64,000 nt of DNA, from positions 186,001 to 250,000 of the forward strand of contig OY763929.1 of the NCBI GenBank assembly GCA_963667675.1. Direction: 5' to 3'. Position numbers and translations under genes: made by a program. Shown piece after piece: positions 1-9,037 of this stretch; the first letter of the stretch is position 1, and each line of letters starts with the position of its first letter. Below the pieces are notes generated by a model that was not told where the DNA came from, ran no database searches, and worked only from the letters and a program-made list of their open reading frames with translations. The DNA is from G963667675 sp963667675 (GTDB lineage: Bacteria; Chloroflexota; Dehalococcoidia; Lucifugimonadales; UBA3495).

Positions 1-1904
1 TGACCGGCCACGGGGCCAACTTCCTAGACTCCCGGATGCCCAACGAGGCCTACGGGCACTATTTGCGTGAACGGGCCAAGGGCGGCGCCGGGCTGGTCAC
101 CATGGGCAATTGCGCGGTGCATCCGACCGCAGTGGGCAAGTTCATGAATTGCGACGACAGCATCATCCCCAGGTACCAGCGCGTCGCCGACCTCGTTCAC
201 GAGTTCCCGGTGCCGGTGATGGCCCAGCTAAGCCAACCGGGCCGGAAGTCCGGGGCCAGCCAACGGGAATCCCTGAATGGCGACTGGTTGACCATGGCCC
301 CTTCTGCGGTGCCCACCCCGGCCTTCGGCTACGCCCAGGTGATGCCCCACGAAATGACCATCGACGACGTGGAGGAGATGGTCGACGCCTTCGGCCAAGC
401 AGCGCTGCGGGCCCGCAGCGGCGGCCTTGACGGAGTGGAACTCGGCATCGGGTCCTACTCGCTGATTTCCCAGTTCCTGCATGCCCACAGCAACCGCCGC
501 GCCGACAAATACGGCGGCGACACCATGGAAAAGCGGTCCGCCTTCATGATGGAGACACTGCAGGCGGTCAGGACGGCCCTGGGCCCTGACCTGCTCCTGG
601 GAGTGCGGCTGTACGACGACATGGTGGACTACAGCCTCGTCTACGAAGACCTGAAGACCATCGCCCGGCTCTTGGACGCTTCAGGGTTGTTGAACTACGT
701 CAACATGTGGATCGGCACCCAACCCGGAGAAATATCGATTCGCTCCCACGTGCCCCCCTATTACCATGCTCCGGGAGAGTTCGCCGAGCAGCCCGCCGAG
801 ATAAAGGGGTTGGTGGGCCTGCCGGTGATCGGGATCGGCCGCATCAATACCCCGGCCCTCGCCGAGGAGATGCTGGCCGCCGGGAAAATGGACCTTGTGG
901 GAATGGTAAGGGAGCTCATCGCCGACCCCCACTTCCCCAACAAAGCGCGCGAAGGCCGGGTGGACGACATCCGGGCCTGCATAGCCTGCAACCAGAGTTG
1001 CGCCGGACGCGGGTCGGCACTGGGCTTGCCCATAACCTGCATCTACAACCCGGTGACCGGGCATGAAAAGGACTGGGCCGAGCCGGGCCCGGCGCCGGTG
1101 AAGAAGAAAGTGGTGGTGGTCGGAGGCGGACCGGCGGGAATGGAAGCTGCCCGGGTGGCGGCGGAGCGCGGGCACCAAGTGGTGCTGTTCGAACGCTCGG
1201 ACCGCCTGGGCGGCCAGGTGAAGCTGGCCATGATGCCGCCTATGCGGGAGTCATTCGAGGAGATCATCCTGTACGGAGAGAAGCAGCTGCCCAAGCTGGG
1301 CGTTGACGTGAGACTGGGCGCGGAGGCCGATGTGGAGAGCATTCTTGCCGAAGACCCACAGGAAGTGATCGTGGCCACCGGTTCGACGCCCTATCTGCCG
1401 GAGATTCCTGGGGTCGAGGGCAGCAACGTGTTAACCGTGGCCGACGTGCTGAACGGGGCCGAGACCGGGGACCGCGTGGTGGTTGTGGATACCCAGGGAA
1501 CGCCGCCGGCCTGCCTGTTGGCGGACTACCTGGCGGACCAGGGGAAGCAGGTGGAGGTAGTGACGGGCTTGACCACCGTGGGAGGCGGCATACACGCCAG
1601 AGCTGTGTGGCACCACCTTTACGGGCGGCTCGTGGGAAAGGGCGTGACCATGAGCCCCATGACTGGAGTCACCCGCATCCGGGAGGACTCGGTGGAGGTC
1701 TACCACGTAGTAAGCCCGGCGATGGCCTGGACCATCCGGGGAGTGGACACGGTGGTGATATCCGGCGGCGGCCTAGCCGACGACGGGCTGTTCAAACGCC
1801 TGAAAGGCAAGGTCGAGGGCCTTCATGCGGTGGGGGACTGCTCCCAGCCCCGGGACATCGAAATGGCAACGTACCAAGCCCACAAGGTAGCGGTGTCCAT
1901 CTGA
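1..1904 (+). CDS. NADH:flavin oxidoreductase / 2,4-dienoyl-CoA reductase-like protein (5' partial)
   Basis: This is a class-II old-yellow-enzyme relative: an N-terminal FMN TIM barrel fused to a C-terminal FAD/NAD(P)-binding module, as in bacterial FadH and trimethylamine dehydrogenase. The frame is open from base 3, before the first ATG at 36, and encodes TGHGANFLDS, a typical early barrel segment, so the true start lies outside the window. Four cysteines in CIACNQSC and PITC (near 978-1040) would hold the 4Fe-4S cluster. A Rossmann GGGPAG motif follows near 1125. These enzymes pass electrons from NAD(P)H through FAD and Fe-S to FMN to reduce an activated double bond. The substrate cannot be told from sequence. 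It converges on aroC with a 53-bp gap. Confidence 0.85.
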   Translation, partial: TGHGANFLDSRMPNEAYGHYLRERAKGGAGLVTMGNCAVHPTAVGKFMNCDDSIIPRYQRVADLVHEFPVPVMAQLSQPGRKSGASQRESLNGDWLTMAPSAVPTPAFGYAQVMPHEMTIDDVEEMVDAFGQAALRARSGGLDGVELGIGSYSLISQFLHAHSNRRADKYGGDTMEKRSAFMMETLQAVRTALGPDLLLGVRLYDDMVDYSLVYEDLKTIARLLDASGLLNYVNMWIGTQPGEISIRSHVPPYYHAPGEFAEQPAEIKGLVGLPVIGIGRINTPALAEEMLAAGKMDLVGMVRELIADPHFPNKAREGRVDDIRACIACNQSCAGRGSALGLPITCIYNPVTGHEKDWAEPGPAPVKKKVVVVGGGPAGMEAARVAAERGHQVVLFERSDRLGGQVKLAMMPPMRESFEEIILYGEKQLPKLGVDVRLGAEADVESILAEDPQEVIVATGSTPYLPEIPGVEGSNVLTVADVLNGAETGDRVVVVDTQGTPPACLLADYLADQGKQVEVVTGLTTVGGGIHARAVWHHLYGRLVGKGVTMSPMTGVTRIREDSVEVYHVVSPAMAWTIRGVDTVVISGGGLADDGLFKRLKGKVEGLHAVGDCSQPRDIEMATYQAHKVAVSI

Positions 1905-1957
1905 GATCATCCCCAGTCCTGCACACGGACCCGGTTAAGTGCGGTGAGAAAGGGGTG

Positions 1958-3139
1958 CTACGGCCGGGTCTGGCGCGGGCCTACGGTCTTCAGGTACCCG
2001 TCCAAGTTGCGGCGGGTCTCTGCGATGGAATCGCCCCCGAACTTCTCCATAAAGGCGTCCGCCAAGATGAGTGCCACCATGGCCTCACCTACGACGCCCG
2101 CCGGAGGGGCCTGGCAAACGTCGGACCGCTCGTAGTGGGCCTGCACCGCCTCGCCGGTGTCCAAGTCCACCGATGGCAACGGATTCACCAGCGTTGCAAT
2201 CGGCTTGATACCGAAACGGGCAACTAATGGCATCCCATTGGTCATACCGCCTTCAGTCCCCCCTTGACGGTTGGTGCCGCGCTGCCAGGGTTCAGCGGGA
2301 TTAGTCACCGGCTCTATTACGTCGTGGACCTGGGAACCCCTGAGGCCGACGGTCTCCCATCCCGGGCCGATGGACACGGCCTTGACCGCGTTGATTGACA
2401 TCAACGCCTGGGCAATCCTGGCGTCCAGCTTACGGTCCCAGTGGACGTGGGACCCCACACCGATGGGCACGTTGTCGGCGATGACTTCCACGAGGCCCCC
2501 CACGGTGTCTCCAGCCTCTTTGGCAGCGTCGATTTCGGCAATCATGCGGGCGGCGGCTTCCGGGTCGGCGCAGCGGACGGGAGACTCCTCGACAGCCTCC
2601 CAGTCGATTTCCTCAGTTGGATTCGCCTGTACGCCTCCAATGGAGATTACGTGGCTATGCAGTGCAATGTCGAATGCTTGGAGAAACCGCATGGCCACCG
2701 ATCCGGCGGCAACCCTGGCTGCGGTCTCCCGGGCGCTGGCCCGCTCCAGGACGTTGCGAACGTCGTCGAAGCCGTACTTTATCGCTCCCGCCAGGTCGGC
2801 GTGGCCCGGTCGCAAGCGGGTGATGCGCTGCCCACGGCCATCGGCGTCAGGGTCTTCAACCGCCTCCACGGCCATGGCCGACTGCCAGTTGACCCAGTCC
2901 TTGTTCTCAAGGGTCATACCTATGGGGCTGCCTAGGGTGTAGCCGTGACGTACGCCGGACATGATGTGGGCCCGGTCCTGCTCGATGAGCATGCGTCCGC
3001 CCCGCCCGTAGCCTTTCTGACGCCGGGCCAACTGGGCGGCGATGAACTCCTCGTCCAATGACAAGCCGGCGGGTACGCCTTCGACGATAATGACAAGGCC
3101 CTGACCGTGGGACTCGCCGGCGGTGAAAAACCGGACCAT
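1958..3139 (-). CDS. aroC: Chorismate synthase
   Basis: Converts 5-enolpyruvylshikimate-3-phosphate to chorismate, the last shikimate step, using reduced FMN. The 393-residue protein is full length. The start MVRFFTAGESHGQGL holds the family GESHG signature, followed by the RRQKGYGRGGRM loop. GTNRQGGTEGGMTNG near residue 300 and the C-terminal ERSDVCQAPPAGVVGEAM segment are also characteristic. It lies downstream of aroE and valS on the same strand, 61 bp after aroE, so the two shikimate genes are probably cotranscribed. Nothing is missing from the catalytic core. Confidence 0.96.
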   Translation of the reverse strand: MVRFFTAGESHGQGLVIIVEGVPAGLSLDEEFIAAQLARRQKGYGRGGRMLIEQDRAHIMSGVRHGYTLGSPIGMTLENKDWVNWQSAMAVEAVEDPDADGRGQRITRLRPGHADLAGAIKYGFDDVRNVLERASARETAARVAAGSVAMRFLQAFDIALHSHVISIGGVQANPTEEIDWEAVEESPVRCADPEAAARMIAEIDAAKEAGDTVGGLVEVIADNVPIGVGSHVHWDRKLDARIAQALMSINAVKAVSIGPGWETVGLRGSQVHDVIEPVTNPAEPWQRGTNRQGGTEGGMTNGMPLVARFGIKPIATLVNPLPSVDLDTGEAVQAHYERSDVCQAPPAGVVGEAMVALILADAFMEKFGGDSIAETRRNLDGYLKTVGPRQTRP

Positions 3140-3200
3140 TTACACGCGCTCACTCATGGCTAATCTCGGGGACGGGGACATTGGGGGATCGCCTCGGCGG

Positions 3201-4052
3201 TTAGCGGGCCGCCATGGCGCGGGCGGCCGCCTCCAGCATGACCACCACCGGGGCTTCCCGGCCCGTCCACATCTCCAATGAAGCCGCTCCCTGGTACACC
3301 AGCATGGGCAGCCCTCCCAATACGGAAGCGCCCGCGCGCCTGGCTTCCTTCAGCAGCAGCGTCTCTCGAGGATTATACACCAGGTCGTTGATCAGGGCCG
3401 CCGACGGTATCTGGTCGTGAGAAAGCAGGGAACGATGTTCGTCGGGGCCGTGAGTCATGCCCAAGGTGGTGCAATTTACTATAAGCTCCGCCGAGGACGC
3501 AGCCTGGGCCAGAGCGCCGGGATCCAACGAAATGTCCTGGGCCTGCACGCCGTTGTCGGCGGCGACATGACACAAACGCTGCGCTCTGTCTCGCGTCCTG
3601 TTGGCGATGGTGATTTTCGCTGTCCCCTCCCTGGCTAGGGCAAGGACGACTCCCCTGGCGGCGCCCCCTGCACCCAGCACCAGCGCACGGCGGCCACGGG
3701 GTTCAAAGTTTCCCGCTTCCCGCAGCGCGCGCAGGAACCCGGCGCCGTCGGTGTTGCGGCCTGATAGGCTCCCGCTGCGGTTGACGATGGTGTTTACCGC
3801 CCCGGCTGCTGTCGCCCACTCGTCCACACCGTCCAGCAGCGGTATGACTGCCTCTTTGTGGGGCACGGTGACGTTGATTCCCAGCACGTCGGGACTGCGC
3901 AGCCCTTCGATGAACGCAGCTAAACCGTCAGGCTTCACCTCCCAGGCCTGGTAAGTAGCCTCGATGCCCAAGTGGTCCAGGGCGGCTTGCTGGAACTGCG
4001 GCGATATGGAGTGGCCTATGGGGAAGCCGATGATGCCTAGTCTATGGGCCAT
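3201..4052 (-). CDS. aroE: Shikimate dehydrogenase (NADP+)
   Basis: Reduces 3-dehydroshikimate to shikimate. The 283-residue protein starts MAHRLGIIGFPIGHSISP, the substrate-binding SxS region. NVTVPHKEAV holds the catalytic lysine, GRNTDGAGF the conserved Asn/Asp pair, and LVLGAGGAARGV the NADP Rossmann loop, with NRT at the adenine-phosphate contact. It begins 15 bp after valS ends and precedes aroC, which points to a valS-aroE-aroC transcription unit. The pairing with aroC favours biosynthetic AroE over a quinate-type paralogue. Confidence 0.95.
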   Translation of the reverse strand: MAHRLGIIGFPIGHSISPQFQQAALDHLGIEATYQAWEVKPDGLAAFIEGLRSPDVLGINVTVPHKEAVIPLLDGVDEWATAAGAVNTIVNRSGSLSGRNTDGAGFLRALREAGNFEPRGRRALVLGAGGAARGVVLALAREGTAKITIANRTRDRAQRLCHVAADNGVQAQDISLDPGALAQAASSAELIVNCTTLGMTHGPDEHRSLLSHDQIPSAALINDLVYNPRETLLLKEARRAGASVLGGLPMLVYQGAASLEMWTGREAPVVVMLEAAARAMAAR

Positions 4053-4067
4053 GGACAGTCCTTATGC

Positions 4068-6803
4068 CTATTCCCGGTGGCCCAACTGCTCCAAGACTTC
4101 GTCCAGCCGGTCCCTGCGTTCCTGCAGGGACCTGAGGCGCTCTTCTTCCCTGTCCACGACCTCCGGCTTGGCCTTGCTGCGAAAGTTACTGTTGGACAAA
4201 AGGGCCGACACCCGGTCCAGGTTGCGAAGGCACTCGTCCCGGTCGTTGCGCAGCCGTTCCGCCTCGGCTTCCAAGTCAACCACGCCTTCCAGCGGCAGCC
4301 GGACGACGAGGGGGCTCACCACCAGGGAGATGCCCCTGGCTGGGTGGGGTTGCGTTGCGCCGTCGGACAGAACGCGCAACGGCTCCACCCGGGACAGGGC
4401 CTGCAGGGCGTCCGCTTCTTCTTCTACGGTCTGCTGCCAGCCGTTGGCTTCCACCAGTGCTTCCAGCGGCTGCGTGGAGGGTATGCGCAGTTGGGCCCTG
4501 GCGTTGCGGATGGCCCGCACTGTACGCATGACCAGGGAAATTTCCTCCTCCGCCTGGGCGTCCAAGGAGCCGGCGTCGGCCTGGGGGTAGGAGGCAACCA
4601 TTATCGACTCAGACAGTCCCTCCTCACCGCTTTGACTTTGCGGCAAAGCGGATCGGAGGTGCTGCCATATTTCCTCGGTGACGAAGGGCATGAAGGGATG
4701 CAACAGCCGCAGCGTGCGCTCCAGCACGTGTACCAGGACGGGCAGCGGCGACGGCCCGGACTCGGAGCGGAGGCGGACTTTGGCCATTTCGATGTACCAG
4801 TCGCAGAAGTCGTCCCAAATGAAGTCGTACAGCTTCTGCTGGGCCTCCCCCAACTCGAAGCCGGACAGGGCGTCGTTTACTTCCTGGGTCGTGCGGTGCA
4901 GGCGGCTAAGAATCCAGCGGTCCTGCCGGTGTTTCCCTGCATCCGGGGCGTTCAGGCAGTCGGCGCCGTCCTGGTTCTCGACGCTGTTGAGCACGAAGCG
5001 GGCGGCGTTCCAGACCTTGTTGGCGAAGTTGCGGGCAGCCTCCAACCTGCCCTCGGTGAAGCGAATGTCGCTGCCGGGGGCTGCGCCGGTGGTCAGGGCG
5101 AATCGCAGGGCGTCGGTGCCGTACTTCTCCACCAGTTCCAGGGGGTCCATGGTGTTGCCCCTGGTCTTGCTCATCTTGGCCCCGGTCCCGTCCCGGATCA
5201 TGCCGTGGAGGAAGACGGTGCTAAAGGGCGGCTTTCCTGTGTTTTCGATGCCCAGCATGATCATGCGGGCCACCCAGAAGAACAGGATGTCGTAGCCCGT
5301 TTCCAACACCGTGGTCGGGTAGAAGTAGCGCAGGTCCTCGGCGTCGTCGGGCCAGCCCAGGGTGGAATGGGGCCACAGGCCGGAGCTGAACCAGGTGTCC
5401 AGGGCGTCGGGGTCTTGCCGTAGCTTGGGCGAGGCGCAGGCGGCGCACTCGGCGGGGTCTTCGACCGACACCGTCAGGGCGTCGCAGTCGCCGCAGTACC
5501 ACACCGGGATGCGGTGTCCCCACCATAGCTGGCGGCTGATGCACCAGTCCCGTATATTCTCCAGCCAGTTGAGGTAGACCCGGGTGAACCGCTCGGGGAC
5601 GATGCGGATGTCGCCGTTGGCCACCGCGGCGTAGGCCTTGCCGGCGATGCTGTCGGGCTTGTCGTGGCTACCCAGGTTGACGAACCACTGGAGGCTCACC
5701 AGGGGTTCGACTACGGAGGCACAGCGCTGGCAGTGGCCCACGGACGAGGTGTATTCCTCCACCCGGTCCAGCAGCCCCAGGGATTCCAGGCGGGCGGCGA
5801 CGTCTTTCCTGGCCTGGAAGCGGTCCATGCCGGCGAATTCCCCGGCGGCGGCGGTCATGTTGCCGTCGGGGCCGATGACCGTGATTATCTCCAGGTTGTG
5901 CCGCTGGCCGATGTCGAAGTCCGCCGGGTCGTGGCCGGGGGTGACTTTGAGGGCGCCGGTGCCGAAGTCCAGGCTGACCGCCTGGTCGGCGACTATGGGG
6001 ATGCTGCGGTCCATGATGGGAAGGACGGCCCGGCGTCCCTGCAACGGCAGGTAGCGGGGGTCGTCGGGGTTCACGGCGACGCCGGTGTCGCCCAGCATGG
6101 TCTCTGGCCGGACGGTTGCCACGGTGACGTAGGCCGTCTCTCCGGCGGAGGCGTCTTCTAAGGGATAGCGGATGTGGTACAGGGCGCCCTCCCGCTCCCG
6201 GTAGTCCACTTCCAGGTCGGACAGGGCGGTGGAGCAGCGGGGGCACCAGTTGATGATGCGCTCGTGGCGGTAAATCAGCCCCTTGTTGTACAGGTTGACG
6301 AAGGTGGTGCGGACGGCCCGGCTGGGGCCCGGGTCCAGGGTGAAACGCAGGCGGTCCCAGTCGGCGGAGACGCCCAGGCGCTGGGACTGGCGGTGGATGA
6401 TGCCGCCGTACTCCCGGACGTGCTCCCAGACCAACTCCTCGAACTTTTCCCGGCCCAACTGGCGGCGGTCCCGGCCCTCGGCGGCCAGCCGTTGCTCCAC
6501 GGCCCACTGGGTGGCGATGCCGGCGTGGTCGGTGCCGGGCAGCCACAGGGTCGGGTCGCCGGACATGCGCCTCCAGCGCACCAGGGCGTCCTCTATGGCC
6601 TTTTCCAGGGCGTGGCCGAGGTGCAACTCCCCGGTGACGTTGGGAGGGGGCATAATGACGGTGAAGGGCGTTTTACCCGGCTGGATTTGGGCGGCGAAGT
6701 AGCCCCGGTCCAGCCAGTGTTGGTACAGCCGTTGTTCCACGGAGGCGGGGTTGTAGGCCCGGGGCATGTCGGCGGCGGACGGGGCGCCGGAGGGGGATGT
6801 CAT
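4068..6803 (-). CDS. valS: Valyl-tRNA synthetase
   Basis: Charges tRNA-Val in the cytoplasm. The 911-residue class-I synthetase has PPPNVTGELHLGHAL at residues 52-66 (the HIGH motif reads HLGH), a CP1 editing domain, KMSKTRGN near residue 543, the anticodon-binding domain, and a C-terminal coiled-coil arm rich in Glu, Arg and Leu. I place the start at ATG 6803. Its ATGA overlaps the stop of the upstream unknown gene by 4 bp, which suggests translational coupling. A longer open frame upstream is read-through of that gene's C-terminus in another frame and carries a palindromic repeat, so I rejected it. aroE follows after 15 bp. Confidence 0.96.
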   Translation of the reverse strand: MTSPSGAPSAADMPRAYNPASVEQRLYQHWLDRGYFAAQIQPGKTPFTVIMPPPNVTGELHLGHALEKAIEDALVRWRRMSGDPTLWLPGTDHAGIATQWAVEQRLAAEGRDRRQLGREKFEELVWEHVREYGGIIHRQSQRLGVSADWDRLRFTLDPGPSRAVRTTFVNLYNKGLIYRHERIINWCPRCSTALSDLEVDYREREGALYHIRYPLEDASAGETAYVTVATVRPETMLGDTGVAVNPDDPRYLPLQGRRAVLPIMDRSIPIVADQAVSLDFGTGALKVTPGHDPADFDIGQRHNLEIITVIGPDGNMTAAAGEFAGMDRFQARKDVAARLESLGLLDRVEEYTSSVGHCQRCASVVEPLVSLQWFVNLGSHDKPDSIAGKAYAAVANGDIRIVPERFTRVYLNWLENIRDWCISRQLWWGHRIPVWYCGDCDALTVSVEDPAECAACASPKLRQDPDALDTWFSSGLWPHSTLGWPDDAEDLRYFYPTTVLETGYDILFFWVARMIMLGIENTGKPPFSTVFLHGMIRDGTGAKMSKTRGNTMDPLELVEKYGTDALRFALTTGAAPGSDIRFTEGRLEAARNFANKVWNAARFVLNSVENQDGADCLNAPDAGKHRQDRWILSRLHRTTQEVNDALSGFELGEAQQKLYDFIWDDFCDWYIEMAKVRLRSESGPSPLPVLVHVLERTLRLLHPFMPFVTEEIWQHLRSALPQSQSGEEGLSESIMVASYPQADAGSLDAQAEEEISLVMRTVRAIRNARAQLRIPSTQPLEALVEANGWQQTVEEEADALQALSRVEPLRVLSDGATQPHPARGISLVVSPLVVRLPLEGVVDLEAEAERLRNDRDECLRNLDRVSALLSNSNFRSKAKPEVVDREEERLRSLQERRDRLDEVLEQLGHRE

Positions 6804-7672
6804 GCTGGTGCGTTCTCTCGGTTGGAGTTGGGGCGAGACGTGAGATTCCCGCCTGCGCGGGAATGACGGGTGGGGGGACGGGAATGACGAGGCTGGGGGG
6901 TAGTTTGAGGGGCAGGGTGGGTTGCTTGTTCCAGTTGGCGGAGTTTGCGGATGCCTTTTCTCGTGTCGCTGGCGACGCGGGCCGGGTCCCATATCTTGAG
7001 GCGGCGCTTGTGGAGCCAGTAGGTGAAGCTCTTGACGTCGGTGAGGGAGAGGCCGCGGCGCTTGGGGATGCCGTTGTCTCGGCGGAACTCGTCGAGGAGG
7101 TCGGAGCGAGTGGCGCCGTAGAGGTGGGTGAAGGCGTATTCGACCAGGTCTTCGGTGTCGGAGTAGCCGCGGGCGGTGTGGCGCTTGCGGACTTCTTCCT
7201 CGGCTGCAAGCTGGAGGGCTTCTTCGACGACCACGCCGTACCAGAAGTTGAGGTGGGCGCGGTGCTTGTTGACGCCCAGCAGGTCGCGGAACAGGTCGGG
7301 CGTCACGCTGTCGGGCAGGCGGCCGCTAAACAGCAGGGCTTCCTTCTCGTCGGGGGGGATGAGGCCGTCAAGCTCGCTGCAGAGGCGTTCGGCCAGGGTC
7401 AGCCAGTCGAAAGCCTCGCCTTGGAGCATGTAGTGGTACGCGCGGCCCTGGAAGTCCTCGAAGGGCTGGGTCCAGAGGCCGATGGCTTCCAGCAGGGCCT
7501 GGGGCCAGGGCTGTCCGGCTTGGACGGCTTCTTTGAGGCGGCGCAGGGTTTCCGGGGCCGTCGGGGCTGGCCCTTCGACAGGCCCTTCGGCTGGGCTCAG
7601 GACAGGCTCAGGGTGAGCGGGTGACGGCGCGGCGGCGCGTTCGGCTGTTTGCTGGTTCGCGGCAGGCATCAT
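6800..7672 (-). CDS. Unknown conserved-looking protein with repeat-derived ends
   Basis: I do not recognise a family. The 290-residue protein is probably cytosolic: no signal peptide or membrane helix is visible, and the central 230 residues are alpha-helical and charged, with an Arg/Lys-rich stretch (VRKRHTARGYSD) and a basic segment KSFTYWLHKRRLKIWD. Both ends look grafted from dispersed repeats. The N-terminal PAHPEPVLSPAEG is encoded by the CCCTTCGAC-type repeat near 7577-7620, and the C-terminal RHSRAGGNL by the palindrome near 6841-6866. It overlaps valS by 4 bp. The helical core may be the only functional part. Confidence 0.6.
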   Translation of the reverse strand: MMPAANQQTAERAAAPSPAHPEPVLSPAEGPVEGPAPTAPETLRRLKEAVQAGQPWPQALLEAIGLWTQPFEDFQGRAYHYMLQGEAFDWLTLAERLCSELDGLIPPDEKEALLFSGRLPDSVTPDLFRDLLGVNKHRAHLNFWYGVVVEEALQLAAEEEVRKRHTARGYSDTEDLVEYAFTHLYGATRSDLLDEFRRDNGIPKRRGLSLTDVKSFTYWLHKRRLKIWDPARVASDTRKGIRKLRQLEQATHPAPQTTPQPRHSRPPTRHSRAGGNLTSRPNSNRENAPA

Positions 7673-7711
7673 GGCGCATCGTCTGGCTGGCTATGTATCC
7701 GCACTTGGCGG

Positions 7712-7749
7712 GGTCAAACGTTGACCGTGGTGGCCGGTCTTATTATACT
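7712..7749 (+). promoter_or_regulatory. Promoter of the MBL gene with overlapping inverted repeat
   Basis: TTGACC at 7721-7726 and TATACT at 7744-7749 are separated by exactly 17 bp. An inverted repeat GGTCAA-ACG-TTGACC (7712-7726) covers the -35 box and lies between the divergently transcribed neighbours, so it could be an operator. The promoter is seen directly; the operator role is inferred. Confidence 0.6.
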
Positions 7750-7846
7750 ACGGTGGAGTTGGGAGGTTGACGATGGGCTACTCCTCGGTTTCCACGGCGA
7801 TTACTTCAGCATCTGCACAGAACCCCAGGCAGGACGGGCGGCGGCC

Positions 7847-8503
7847 ATGGATATAACCTGGCTGGGTCATGCCTGCTTTCGACTTCACGCCGACGGGTTG
7901 GCGGTGGTGACCGACCCCTATCCGCAGTCGCTGGGCTTCCGGCCTGAGACGAGGCCGGCGGCGGTGGTGACGGTGAGCAACAGCCATCCCAATCATAGCT
8001 GCTGGCAGGACGTGGCCGGCGAGCCCAAGGTGTTCGACAGCCCCGGCGAGTACGAGTACTCGGGCATCTCGATACGGGGGGTGATGACGCCGCTGTCGCC
8101 GGAGCAGCCGGTGGCGGAGCAGATGGAGCAGCGGAACGTGGCCTACTCGATAGAGCTGGACGGGGTGAGCGTGTGCCACCTGGGGGACATCGCCAGGCCG
8201 TTGACGACCCGGCAGGTGGAGGAGTTGGCGCCGGTGGACGTGCTGCTGGTGCCTACGGGGGGCGGGTGTACGCTGGACATGGACCAGGTGCTGCAGACGA
8301 TGCAGGACCTGGAGCCGAAGATTGTGATTCCGATGCACCACGGCGCCCATGCTGCGGGGACGGCGTTCCAGGACGTGGAGGCGTTTCTGCGGCGGATGGG
8401 TTTGAGCGAGGTGCAGCCGCAGTCCCGGCTGGTGGCGACGACGTCGAACCTGCCGCCGGACATGAAGGTTACGCTGTTGGCGCCGGCGCGGGCGGCGCAG
8501 TAG
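7847..8503 (+). CDS. Metallo-beta-lactamase-fold hydrolase (UlaG/TM0894-like)
   Basis: The 218-residue protein starts MDITWLGHACFRL, typical of the UlaG-like MBL branch, with TDPYP next, a metal loop SNSHPNHS near residue 43, CHLGDIARPL near 110 and IPMHHG near 160. In most relatives the metal loop reads HxHxDH or HPDH; here the Asp position is Asn, so metal binding may be altered. I chose ATG 7847 because family similarity begins there; the upstream open frame adds unrelated sequence. The promoter lies 98 bp upstream. Relatives act as lactonases or phosphodiesterases, and the substrate here is unknown. Confidence 0.75.
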   Translation: MDITWLGHACFRLHADGLAVVTDPYPQSLGFRPETRPAAVVTVSNSHPNHSCWQDVAGEPKVFDSPGEYEYSGISIRGVMTPLSPEQPVAEQMEQRNVAYSIELDGVSVCHLGDIARPLTTRQVEELAPVDVLLVPTGGGCTLDMDQVLQTMQDLEPKIVIPMHHGAHAAGTAFQDVEAFLRRMGLSEVQPQSRLVATTSNLPPDMKVTLLAPARAAQ

Positions 8504-9037
8504 CGCGAGATTCCCGCGGGTTGCTCCTGCATAGCCGCCGGCTGTCCATTCCCCCTTCGATTTCCCTCAGGACGAACGGACAACCTCGTTGGTCCAGCCG
8601 AACGGGGTTGGGGGCAGGGCCCTTCGAGAACCTCAGGACAGGCGTTTTAGATTCCTCGTCGCAGGCTCCTCGGAATGACAGTGCGCCCGCTTCCGTCACC
8701 CCCGCGGAGGCGGGGGTCTAAGCCTGACGGGCGGGAATTTTAGATCCCCTGCCATTTCCTCTCATTTCCTCTTGGTTTGGGTGTTGGGGCGTTGAGGCGC
8801 CCTTTTTTTGTTTCCCCGCCATTTTCGCCCATTTTCGCTCATTGGTTGGGCGGTTGCAGCGGGCGGATATTTTTTTAGTACCGTCCCACTGGGTTCCATT
8901 TCGTTCCGTTTTGTGATTTGGAGGCCTTGCGGCCAGCCTGCGTTTTGGGCATCGGGTTGGGTTGGCTATTTGTATGGTAAGGCGGGCGGGGTGGCCGCGC
9001 AAGCGCGAATTGTCAGTAATTGGGGGTGGGCCCGGGG
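8504..9037. repeat. Intergenic region with mixed short repeats
   Basis: No gene is convincing. A reverse copy of the CGTTCGTCCTGAGGG repeat lies near 8561-8582, a CCTTCGAGAACCTCAGGACAGG copy near 8618-8642, a CACCCCCGCGGAGGCGGGGG palindrome near 8698-8718, and a copy of the GGAATTTTAGATCCCCT repeat at 8733-8770. The rest, to 9037, is G/T-rich with nothing I can assign. Confidence 0.6.
8733..8770 (+). repeat. R8 dispersed repeat, copy 1
   Basis: The copy begins GGAATTTTAGATCCCCT and continues with two CATTTCCT-type heptamers. Related copies lie at 27115-27154 (opposite strand) and 59219-59258. It is not one of the common GCGGGAAT palindromes. Confidence 0.6.

Noticed and set aside
4044..5423. 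459-codon open frame opposite valS
   Set aside because: It is a mirror of a well-supported synthetase gene and has no domain or ribosome site.
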